The notes under the pieces were generated by a model. The model saw nothing but the letters and a program-made list of their open reading frames with translations, had not been told where the DNA came from and made no database searches. Of a stretch of DNA of 34,702 nucleotides, positions 27,965 through 34,702 are shown piece after piece. Numbering within the stretch: position 1 is the first letter of the stretch; every line of letters begins with the position of its first letter. The position numbers and the translations under genes were made by a program. Source of the stretch: Deltaproteobacteria bacterium (GTDB lineage Bacteria > Myxococcota_A > Polyangia > GCA-2747355); the NCBI GenBank assembly GCA_019314525.1, contig JAFCZD010000027.1, forward strand, positions 1 to 34,702, written 5' to 3'.

Positions 27965-30487
27965 ATGAAAACTGGCTCTCTCCCCAACGATAACGCACCC
28001 ATAGCCCTCTGCGACCTACCCCTAGGGCGCATTGGGAAAGTCTTGGCAGTAGATGGAGAACCGGAGTTTCGTCAGAGGCTCCTCGAGCTGGGCCTTGTGC
28101 CTGGTGTGGAGGTCAAAGCCACCCGCGTGGCGCCCCTTGGTGATCCCATGCGGATCGAGCTTCGCGGAGCAGGGTTTTCCATTCGCAAGGGTGAGGCTCG
28201 TCAGGTCTTGGTGGATCCTCTGCCACCATGCCCTGAGGAGACCGACGACAACGCCTCCATGCCCACTGGAGAGATTCGCCAGGTGCGCGTGGCGCTGGTT
28301 GGAAACCCAAACGTCGGAAAGACCAGCCTCTTCAACGCGTTGACGGGGCACAGTGGGCACGTGGGGAACTACCCAGGGAGCACGGTGGATCGCCTGGTTG
28401 GCAAACTCGACCTGGCGGATGACCTCGAACTCGAGTTGGTGGACGTCCCGGGAACCTACACGCTCAACGCGCGCTCTCGCGATGAGCAAGTCGCCATCAG
28501 CGAGTTGATGGGGCTCGCCGATAGAAGACCCCCAGACGTTGTCATCGTGGTCCTGCGCTATGCCACTCTGCAACGCGGGCTCTATTTCTTGATGCAGGTC
28601 CAGGAGTTGGGGCAGACCGTCGTTGGCGTCGTCAATATGCTCGACGAGGCGCGGAAAAATGGTTTCCACGTCGACCTCGACGGCCTCTCCAACCACTTTG
28701 GCATCCCCATGGTGGGCACCGTCTCCCAAACGGGAGAGGGGTTGCAGGACCTCAAGGACCAACTCGCAGAGGTGCTGCGTGCAACCGCCTCTCAGAGCGA
28801 AGAGTGCGAAAAGAGCGAAGAGTGCGAACATCCAGAACACGTTTGGCATTGGACCCCCAGCGCCCACCTCACCGAGCACCTTGATGACCTCGCCACGGAT
28901 ATCGCGTCGTTCTTGCCACCAGAGACGCCGAAGCTGCGCCAGCGCGCCTTCGCCCTCTGGTGCTTGATGAGCTTGCGGCCACGCGACCATTTTGTGGAGA
29001 TCCCACGGATCATCCGTGATCACGTGATCAGCGCGCGCAAGGAGATGCTCGCAGAGGGCCACGACCTGAACCTCGAGGTCACGCAATCCCGCTACCATCA
29101 TATTGATGAGGATGTGGATCGTTATGGTTGGAAGGAGGAACGTCACCGAGATGTAAGCCAGGTCATCGATGGGGTCGTCACGCACCCCTTGTGGGGTAGC
29201 GTGGTCTTTCTCCTCGCCATGGCGCTGATCTTCATCGCCCTCTTCGACTGGTCTGCGCCGCTGGTGGACGCCATCGAGTGGACCTTCGGGAGAGTAGGCG
29301 CCGCCGCCCAGGACACCTTCGGCTCAGGTATCTTCGGCCAATTCATCGCCAATGGATTGGTGGCCGGCGTGGGCTCGGTGGTGGTCTTTCTGCCCCAAAT
29401 CCTCTTGCTCTTCTTCTTCGTCACGCTCCTCGAAGCTTCGGGTTATATGGCGCGCGCGGCGTTCATGATGGATCGCCTGATGCAGAAGCTTGGTCTCCAT
29501 GGACGCGCGTTTGTGCCCATGCTCACAGGCTTCGCCTGCGCGGTGCCAGCGGTGATGGCCGCACGAACCATCGAGCGACGCCGCGACCGCATGCTGACGA
29601 TCATGGTGCTCCCGCTGATCAGTTGCTCGGCGCGCTTGCCGGTCTACACCCTGATTATCAGTGCCCTCTTCCCAGCAGACCAACGTATCTGGGGCCCCTT
29701 GAGCCTTGGCGCGGCGATGATGCTGGGCCTCTATCTCACCTCGACGCTCCTGACGCTCATCGCCGTCGGTGTCCTTGGTCGGACGGTCTTGAAGGGAAAG
29801 CCTGCGCCTCTCTTGCTCGAACTGCCACCGTACCGCCTGCCCTCGGTTCGCGCGGTCTTCACGGTGCTCTACCACCGCACACGCATCTTCCTCCGCACCG
29901 CAGGGACCGTGATCCTCGCGGCCACAGTGCTGCTCTGGGTCTTCGTCACCTTTCCCCGGGCTGACACCTTCTCTCGCGACTATGACCGCGCCATCACCCT
30001 CGCCAAAGCAGAGGGGAAGACCCAAAAGGTTCAACAGCTAAAAAACGCCAAACGGAGCGAGCAACTGGAGCAAAGCATCGCTGGGAGGATCGGTCAGACC
30101 ATCGAACCCCTCATCGCCCCCCTGGGCTTCGACTGGAAAATCGGTGTGGGCTTGGTGGGGGCCTTTGCCGCGCGTGAGGTCTTCGTCTCGACCATGGGCC
30201 TGATCTACGGGGTCGGGGGAGACGCAACGGAGACGAGCCGCACCTTACGTCAGGCGATGAAGAGCCAGCAGTGGGCAGATGGGAAACCTGTGTACACACC
30301 GCTGATGGGGCTCTCTTTGCTGCTCTTCTTCATGATCGCGCTTCAATGTCTGTCTACTGTGGCCGTGGTGCGACAGGAGACGGGTGGCTGGCGCTGGACA
30401 GCCTTTCAGTTGCTCTATCTCTATGGGCTCGCGTATATCGTCTCTTTCTCGGTGTATCAGGGAGGGCGTCTACTCGGTTGGTCTTGA
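27965..30487 (+). CDS. feoB: Ferrous iron transporter, FeoA-FeoB fusion
   Basis: This inner-membrane Fe(II) transporter carries FeoA and FeoB on one 840-residue chain. Residues about 12-86 are an SH3-like FeoA domain (LCDLPLGRIGKVL ... RLLELGLVPGVEV ... GAGFSIRKGEA). After a linker the FeoB G domain follows: G1 GNPNVGKT at 113-120, G2 Thr in GNYPGSTVDR, G3 DVPG at 160-163, G4 NMLD at 224-227. The C-terminal half has the gate motifs GFACAVPAVMAARTIERRRDR and ISCSARLPVY, with many helices. Odd points: the usual DATNLERNL segment is replaced by LRYATLQRGL, and an in-frame 18-bp duplication encodes SEECEK/SEECEH (Cys281, Cys287) in the linker after the G domain. FeoA normally acts as a separate small partner of FeoB. 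It lies 154 bp after the exporter operon and is likely its own transcript. Confidence 0.95.
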   Translation: MKTGSLPNDNAPIALCDLPLGRIGKVLAVDGEPEFRQRLLELGLVPGVEVKATRVAPLGDPMRIELRGAGFSIRKGEARQVLVDPLPPCPEETDDNASMPTGEIRQVRVALVGNPNVGKTSLFNALTGHSGHVGNYPGSTVDRLVGKLDLADDLELELVDVPGTYTLNARSRDEQVAISELMGLADRRPPDVVIVVLRYATLQRGLYFLMQVQELGQTVVGVVNMLDEARKNGFHVDLDGLSNHFGIPMVGTVSQTGEGLQDLKDQLAEVLRATASQSEECEKSEECEHPEHVWHWTPSAHLTEHLDDLATDIASFLPPETPKLRQRAFALWCLMSLRPRDHFVEIPRIIRDHVISARKEMLAEGHDLNLEVTQSRYHHIDEDVDRYGWKEERHRDVSQVIDGVVTHPLWGSVVFLLAMALIFIALFDWSAPLVDAIEWTFGRVGAAAQDTFGSGIFGQFIANGLVAGVGSVVVFLPQILLLFFFVTLLEASGYMARAAFMMDRLMQKLGLHGRAFVPMLTGFACAVPAVMAARTIERRRDRMLTIMVLPLISCSARLPVYTLIISALFPADQRIWGPLSLGAAMMLGLYLTSTLLTLIAVGVLGRTVLKGKPAPLLLELPPYRLPSVRAVFTVLYHRTRIFLRTAGTVILAATVLLWVFVTFPRADTFSRDYDRAITLAKAEGKTQKVQQLKNAKRSEQLEQSIAGRIGQTIEPLIAPLGFDWKIGVGLVGAFAAREVFVSTMGLIYGVGGDATETSRTLRQAMKSQQWADGKPVYTPLMGLSLLLFFMIALQCLSTVAVVRQETGGWRWTAFQLLYLYGLAYIVSFSVYQGGRLLGWS
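28794..28828. repeat. 18-bp in-frame tandem duplication in feoB
   Basis: The 17-base block AGAGCGAAGAGTGCGAA occurs at 28794-28810 and 28812-28828, with an 18-base period. It adds six residues (SEECEK then SEECEH) without breaking the frame. Confidence 0.92.
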
Positions 30488-30566
30488 GCTAAGTCAACGG
30501 GCCGAAAAGTCGCCCACGCCCGTGACCTCTGATAATTAGGGAGGGTGTACACTGAGGAGTGAGCCC

Positions 30567-30905
30567 ATGAAGACCCTTGCCGAAAAACGCCGTTTTCCCC
30601 GCGCCCCCCTCCCCTACCGCCTGGAAATCGGGCGGGGAAGCCACCACGAGACCGCACGAATCGCGGATATCAGCGAGCGCGGTGTTCGTTTGTGCAATGC
30701 GCCCGACCTGCCCTTTGACCAGGACGTCGAGATGACGATCCCCCTGCGCCGCCAGGATGGCAAGAACGCAACGTGTCGAGTGGTGGGACAGGTGGTTCGT
30801 CGCGACGACAAGAGCGTCGGCGTACATTTCCTGCCGCTGCTACCAGCAGACATGCTCCGACTTCGCGATTTTGTGTGGCGCAATAGCGCTGCTGAAGTTT
30901 GGTAG
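30567..30905 (+). CDS. PilZ-domain protein, likely c-di-GMP receptor
   Basis: The 112-residue product is a stand-alone PilZ domain. It has both signature motifs for cyclic-di-GMP binding: RxxxR (R8 RFP R12) at the N-terminus and DxSxxG (DISERG, residues 34-39). A beta-barrel follows, with a late VVRRDDKSVGVHFLPL strand, then a short C-terminal helix. Single-domain PilZ proteins act as cytoplasmic adaptors that change motility, surface or export functions when c-di-GMP is bound. A GAGGAG sequence lies about seven bases before the ATG and fixes the start. It follows feoAB by 79 bp on the same strand and faces the radical SAM gene. The target is not evident from the neighbourhood. Confidence 0.9.
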   Translation: MKTLAEKRRFPRAPLPYRLEIGRGSHHETARIADISERGVRLCNAPDLPFDQDVEMTIPLRRQDGKNATCRVVGQVVRRDDKSVGVHFLPLLPADMLRLRDFVWRNSAAEVW

Positions 30906-30915
30906 GTCGTCGTAG

Positions 30916-30932
30916 AAGCGCTTCAGGCGCTT
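30916..30932. terminator. Possible bidirectional hairpin between convergent PilZ and radical SAM genes
   Basis: AAGCGC (30916-30921) pairs with GCGCTT (30927-30932) around a 5-base loop in the 25-bp gap between converging genes; its right arm overlaps the radical SAM stop codon. No clear T run follows on either strand, so termination activity is uncertain. Confidence 0.3.
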
Positions 30933-32178
30933 AGGCCGCCGTCTTGTCCGCACCGTCTTCTTTGCCTGCGGCCTCTTTCTTCGGGGCCGTCTTCATGAAC
31001 TCACCATAGTTGAGACACTCTTCCAGCCGGCACGACCAGACGAGCTCGCCATTATGGGGCGTGATGTCAGGGCAAGCGTCGCACATATTCTGTCGGCCAT
31101 CGGGAAGAATATCGATGGGCTGGATCACGACGATGGTTTGCATATGGATCCGATTGAAGAGCACACGCGGGTCCTTCAGCGCGTTGAGAGCAGCCTTACG
31201 GCTCTCCTTGTCGACCATCCACAACCCTGAAAGAATCGAGCGACCGCTGCGAGCCATGCTTGGGTTTGTGTAGGCTGTGTAAGCGCCATTCATCGCGTGA
31301 CCCACGACCTGCGTCAGCTCCATCGCCTTGGGGCCCAGATAACCATAGACCTTGTCTTTGTTGCCAAAGCGCGTGGTCAACAGCCACTTGAAGGAGTCGG
31401 GCTTCTCGGTGCCATTGAGGTAGGCGCAAGGCGCAAAGTCAGGGTGAGTCTCCTGGATCTTGGCGACTATTTCACGAGCGTCGATATCGATTCGTTCTTT
31501 GCGCTCCTCCTGGCTGTAAACGAGCTTGGAGGGGTCGACTTTTTCGCCCGCGACCAGATAGTCATACTGATCGTTGAGGATGGCCTCACGGTAGGTGATG
31601 AAGACCATGGTGTGCACAATGTCCATGTGCTGCTGCGCCCAATCCACCAGATCTGGGATCTCGTGAAACGTGCTCCCATAGACTGTAGAGTTGAAGGATG
31701 TGAGGATCCCGCCCACCTTCGCCACGAGCTCGGCATATTGCAAGCGCAGCTCGTTGGTCTCCACTTCTGTCTTGTCCGTCCAACCCGGGCGGCCCTGGCG
31801 GCTGTCCACATGGAATGTGATCGCCCTCAGGCCTGCCTTCTTGAGCGCGCGCAAGAGGTCTTCGTCCAGGGCGAGGCCATTGGTGTTGAGCGTCGGTTTC
31901 CACCCACGATCCGCCACCATCTTGACGATCTCTACCACGTCCGGATGAGTCAGCGGATCTCCGCCCGCGATGGAAACACTATCGAAGTTACGAAACTTCG
32001 CGAAGACATCGAGGTCAGCAGCAACCTCTTGCAGTGTCTTGTGCTTGTTGACGTTCTTACGGTAGCAGCCGTGGCAGGAGAGGTTGCACTTCTCCGTTGG
32101 CTCAAGCCAAGCGATGGTATTGTCCGTCATGCTCCAGGGCAAACGGTAGAGTGACCGGTGGTCGAGATGTTGAGTCAT
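30931..32178 (-). CDS. Radical SAM protein with C-terminal Cys cluster, unassigned function
   Basis: This cytoplasmic radical SAM enzyme has 415 residues. The [4Fe-4S] site is C31-x3-C35-x2-C38 (CNLSCHGC). The SAM-binding AGGDPLTHPD motif and the barrel segment PTLNTNGLALDEDLL follow, and then HVDSRQGRPGWTDK. Near the C-terminus, Cys366, 369, 383 and 388 (C-x2-C-x13-C-x4-C) suggest an auxiliary SPASM-like cluster. A Lys/Ala/Glu-rich tail ends the protein. The start at 32178 is fixed by a perfect AGGAGG five bases upstream; an in-frame frame extends to 32220 but has no such site. I cannot assign a product. No precursor peptide or partner enzyme lies next to it. A candidate promoter and a CRP-like palindrome lie upstream. 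Confidence 0.9.
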   Translation of the reverse strand: MTQHLDHRSLYRLPWSMTDNTIAWLEPTEKCNLSCHGCYRKNVNKHKTLQEVAADLDVFAKFRNFDSVSIAGGDPLTHPDVVEIVKMVADRGWKPTLNTNGLALDEDLLRALKKAGLRAITFHVDSRQGRPGWTDKTEVETNELRLQYAELVAKVGGILTSFNSTVYGSTFHEIPDLVDWAQQHMDIVHTMVFITYREAILNDQYDYLVAGEKVDPSKLVYSQEERKERIDIDAREIVAKIQETHPDFAPCAYLNGTEKPDSFKWLLTTRFGNKDKVYGYLGPKAMELTQVVGHAMNGAYTAYTNPSMARSGRSILSGLWMVDKESRKAALNALKDPRVLFNRIHMQTIVVIQPIDILPDGRQNMCDACPDITPHNGELVWSCRLEECLNYGEFMKTAPKKEAAGKEDGADKTAA

Positions 32179-32218
32179 CTTTGCCTCCTGCCTCGTAGGT
32201 GAAGCCGAGGCGGCCGGC

Positions 32219-32246
32219 AAGATAGCAAGAATGCTTTTTTGGTAAA
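32219..32246 (-). promoter_or_regulatory. Candidate extended -10 promoter for the radical SAM gene
   Basis: On the minus strand TTTACC (32241-32246) is followed by a 16-base spacer and TATCTT (32219-32224), with TGC directly before it as an extended -10. This would give a leader of about 34 nt containing the AGGAGG ribosome binding site. Confidence 0.4.
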
Positions 32247-32274
32247 GCCCTTAGTCGCCATTCATCCATTAGGC

Positions 32275-32292
32275 ATGTGACAAACATCACAT
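32275..32292. promoter_or_regulatory. CRP/FNR-family-type operator palindrome
   Basis: ATGTGA-N6-TCACAT is a perfect inverted repeat with the TGTGA-N6-TCACA spacing of CRP sites. Its centre lies about 71 bp upstream of the transcription start predicted for the radical SAM gene, a position used by class I CRP activation. It lies 6 bp from the stop of the permease gene. Confidence 0.5.
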
Positions 32293-32297
32293 CGTGT

Positions 32298-34559
32298 CTA
32301 GATAAGTTCTCCGGCAAAGCCCGTGTTATTTCGCACAAAAACCGTGGAATGGAAGCCTTGGGCCATGGTCCCTAATCGTTCGGCGTAGGCCTGCTCTTCA
32401 CCCTCCTCCGGCAGAGGCAATCCCAAGAACACCACATCCGCCTTGCGGCTCGCCGCATGCATCGACTCCTGCAACGAGCGATCAGGAGCGCGCACCAGCA
32501 CATCGGCTGTGGCCTCGATGCGAACATCTCTGATCAGCTCCGCCAGCTTCTCCTCCGTCTGCTGCCGGTCCTCCTCCTTCTCGATGAGCGTTCGCACAGT
32601 GATGCGTGCACCCCGCCACTTCTGATTGAGGCTCAGCAAATACGCCAAGAGCAGCATCAGGTCACCATTATGCTGCATGCCACGCCACCAAACATCGATA
32701 TCACTGTGGCTCTTTGGGCCTCCAGAGTCCGAGAGTCGCGCCAAGACGATGCTCTTTTCGATGGCAGCTGCGGTGCGAGTAACGCGCAAGAGGCGGGCTA
32801 GACCCTCGTCGCTATTGGGCCAACCGAACATCAGCGTATTGGACTGCAGGCCAGCGAAGCCGTTGGCCTGGGCGATGCTGACAATGCCAGCCTCGAAGTT
32901 CGGCACCACATCAACCTCGGTAAATGCTACGAGCCCCTCCCGATAGAGGGCCTCGTCCATCTTCTGCAACCGCGTCTGGAGCTTGGGCGCCTCCTCGTCC
33001 AGGTTACCCTCCACGAGCCGACAGACGGTCACGATCCCCCTGCTCTGGTTGAACCAGCTGGCCATGCGCACCAAGCCCATGCGACTGGCAGGGTTTGCGT
33101 TGAAGAGAAGGATCTGTGGCCGCCAATTGCGGGCATCAGGCTTGTGTTGCCGCAAGCGTAAGAGTGAATAGCGCGCCAGAGCCGTCCAGAAGCCAGCGCG
33201 GACATCACCCCATCCGGTCTGAAGCGAACGTCTCCGCAAGATCAGGTAGATCAGAACCTCAAGTGAGATCGCGGCGACACAGGCTGCTTGGTTGATCAGG
33301 AACATCACCACCAAAGCCCCACCACTGCCTGCCAACGACACGATCCACGGCACCCGAACGGTGGGACGATAGGACGGATTGCGCACAATCTGCTCGATGG
33401 CGGCCGAGAAATTGATGATCACATAGAGCGTCAGGAAGAAGATCGTCACCCAACGCCCAACAGCGTTCAAATCGCCAAGAGCCACCGCGCTGATGGCGAT
33501 CACGCCCGTCACCCAGGTGGCGATAGTTGGCTGCCCTGTGCGGCTGGTGTGGGCGAGCAGGCGGGGCACCAGTCCGTCATTTGCGAGGGCTTGGAGCACA
33601 CGGGGTCCCCCAAGAGCGCTGCCAAAAGCCGACGAGAGGATCGCCCCCCACATCCCTGGATAGACGAGCCAAAAGCCAAAGAGCGCGACCTTCGTCCAAA
33701 TCGGTGGTGCGTTGGGATCGATGCGTGCCAGATCATCTCCGCCCAACTGCGCGCTGCTGCCCAAAAGCACCAGGATCAACAGATAGCTGATGGTGCCCAC
33801 CACCACAGCCAGCATGGTGCCCCGGGGAATCGAACGTTTGGGGTCGGCGAGATCGCCGCTCATCCCAATTCCTGCCGTGAAGCCCGTGACGGCAGGGAAA
33901 AAGACCGCGAAGACGTACCAGAATCCGCCCGCAGCAGAGCGCTGGTAGTGGGGCACCATCTCAGGCGCGCTCAAGCCGCCCTGGAGGACACCGCCAAAGA
34001 GGGCTACCACGCTGAGGAACACGGCCACCATGATGGGAAGTTGCAGCTTCAAACTCAGCGCCGCGCTCTTCCCTGCTACCCCCGTGATCACGATGATCAC
34101 TCCCACCGTCAGCAGCTGTAATGGCGGCGGGCCCCAGCTTGGAGGCCAGAGGAAGGCAAACGACTCGGTGAGGCCAAAGGAATAGAGCGTCAAACTCAAG
34201 GTGCGGCAAAGGAAGAGCGGAATGCCAATAGCCCCGCCCAGTTCAGGCCCCAAAGAGCGCGACACCATATAATACTCGCCACCCACTCCCACGTGCATAT
34301 TCGTAGCGATGGCAGAGGCGCTCAAACCAGTCACAAAGGTAATACTGCTCGCCATCAACACGATCACCAGCGCGATGGGCGTGCCCACGTTCCCCACAAC
34401 CCAACCAAAGCGCAGGTACATCATCACGCCCAAGATCGTGAGCACGCTGGGCGTGAAGACCCCAAGGAAGGTGCCAAATTTCGCGGCTGATGGTTGATCG
34501 TGGCCTGAGGCCTGATCTTGCTCTGCTTGATCTTCTTTTGGGAGAGCGTCGCTCACCAC
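32298..34559 (-). CDS. SLC12-like (cation-chloride cotransporter family) permease
   Basis: This 753-residue inner-membrane transporter belongs to the APC superfamily and most resembles bacterial homologues of Na-K-Cl/K-Cl cotransporters. An acidic N-tail leads to KFGTFLGVFTPSVLTILGVM and MYLRFGWVVGNVG (first helix), and about 12 helices run to roughly residue 440. A cytoplasmic C-terminal domain of about 300 residues includes the SLC12-type DIDVWWRGMQHNGDLMLLLAYL stretch near residue 630, followed by a segment like WRGARITVRTLIEKEED. That C-domain distinguishes it from plain amino acid permeases; the ion set carried is not predictable. The start is a GTG at 34559 (a second GTG at 34556 is equally possible), because the next Met lies in the first helix. 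It is upstream of the radical SAM gene on the same strand. Confidence 0.88.
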   Translation of the reverse strand: MVSDALPKEDQAEQDQASGHDQPSAAKFGTFLGVFTPSVLTILGVMMYLRFGWVVGNVGTPIALVIVLMASSITFVTGLSASAIATNMHVGVGGEYYMVSRSLGPELGGAIGIPLFLCRTLSLTLYSFGLTESFAFLWPPSWGPPPLQLLTVGVIIVITGVAGKSAALSLKLQLPIMVAVFLSVVALFGGVLQGGLSAPEMVPHYQRSAAGGFWYVFAVFFPAVTGFTAGIGMSGDLADPKRSIPRGTMLAVVVGTISYLLILVLLGSSAQLGGDDLARIDPNAPPIWTKVALFGFWLVYPGMWGAILSSAFGSALGGPRVLQALANDGLVPRLLAHTSRTGQPTIATWVTGVIAISAVALGDLNAVGRWVTIFFLTLYVIINFSAAIEQIVRNPSYRPTVRVPWIVSLAGSGGALVVMFLINQAACVAAISLEVLIYLILRRRSLQTGWGDVRAGFWTALARYSLLRLRQHKPDARNWRPQILLFNANPASRMGLVRMASWFNQSRGIVTVCRLVEGNLDEEAPKLQTRLQKMDEALYREGLVAFTEVDVVPNFEAGIVSIAQANGFAGLQSNTLMFGWPNSDEGLARLLRVTRTAAAIEKSIVLARLSDSGGPKSHSDIDVWWRGMQHNGDLMLLLAYLLSLNQKWRGARITVRTLIEKEEDRQQTEEKLAELIRDVRIEATADVLVRAPDRSLQESMHAASRKADVVFLGLPLPEEGEEQAYAERLGTMAQGFHSTVFVRNNTGFAGELI

Positions 34560-34607
34560 GCGTTTCTACCACGGGGTCGGCACGAGACCCAAGCCCCATA
34601 CAAAAGA

Positions 34608-34635
34608 CCGAGGCCACCTCGAAAGGTGGCCTCGG
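34608..34635 (-). terminator. Strong hairpin, likely rho-independent terminator of a minus-strand gene beyond the right edge
   Basis: CCGAGGCCACCT (34608-34619) and AGGTGGCCTCGG (34624-34635) form a perfect 12-bp stem with a CGAA loop. On the minus strand TCTTTTG follows the stem. A minus-strand frame ending PQVER-stop at 34684 could be the tail of that gene, but only five codons are inside the window. Confidence 0.65.
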
Positions 34636-34643
34636 AAAGCGTG

Positions 34644-34674
34644 CTCAGGGGCTTTGGAGGGGGAAGCCTCTGAG
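34644..34674. other. Second inverted repeat beside the terminator
   Basis: CTCAGGGGCTT (34644-34654) and AAGCCTCTGAG (34664-34674) pair over 11 bases with one mismatch (a G-T wobble on the plus strand), around a 9-base loop. It lies just before the strong terminator in minus-strand order. It may be part of the same termination region or a structured RNA end. Confidence 0.5.
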
Positions 34675-34702
34675 CCTATGTTCTTAGCGTTCTACCTGCG
34701 GC

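Noticed and set aside
30497-30536. Terminator (ACGGGC / GCCCGT) and a GATAAT -10 between feoAB and the PilZ gene
   Set aside because: The stem is short with a 15-base loop and no T run, and no acceptable -35 lies at the right distance from GATAAT.

Overview
The window looks like chromosomal DNA of a GC-rich Gram-negative bacterium. The mix of a giant TPR protein, a PEGA-domain lipoprotein-like protein, a secreted HEAT-repeat protein, a PilZ protein and a FeoA-FeoB fusion suggests a Myxococcota or 'deltaproteobacterial' lineage (possibly Bradymonadales-like). That placement is inference from gene content. No rRNA, tRNA, CRISPR array, transposase or phage gene was seen.

Left part (1-7781, minus strand): a queA-tgt-yajC-secD-secF-recJ cluster followed by a membrane-protein gene that runs off the left edge. 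It joins queuosine tRNA modification to Sec accessory translocation and DNA repair. The cluster has a candidate internal promoter before yajC. The recJ 3' end carries a 22-bp tandem duplication that shifts the frame and abolishes an ATGA overlap with the next gene.

Middle part (7931-23941): a plus-strand ALDH7-type aldehyde dehydrogenase and a secreted protein with an F5/8-like domain and HEAT repeats. These meet, through overlapping stop codons, a minus-strand PEGA protein that lies downstream of an 11.2-kb gene for a protein of about 3,736 residues made of roughly 50 units of about 72 residues (TPR-like). That gene is interrupted near its 5' end by a 7-bp tandem duplication (GACGAGC twice), so it is now read as a 322-residue N-terminal piece and a very long downstream open frame.

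Right part (24260-34702): a two-gene heterodimeric ABC exporter, a FeoA-FeoB ferrous iron transporter, a small PilZ protein, then on the minus strand a radical SAM protein and an SLC12-like (cation-chloride cotransporter family) permease. A perfect TGTGA-N6-TCACA palindrome lies about 71 bp upstream of the predicted start of radical SAM transcription. A 12-bp perfect hairpin near the right edge looks like the terminator of a minus-strand gene beyond the window.

The most notable theme is short tandem duplication inside genes: 22 bp in recJ and 7 bp in the giant TPR gene, both frame-shifting, plus an in-frame 18-bp duplication in feoB and in-frame 15-bp repeats in the left-edge gene. No clearly novel multi-gene system was identified.
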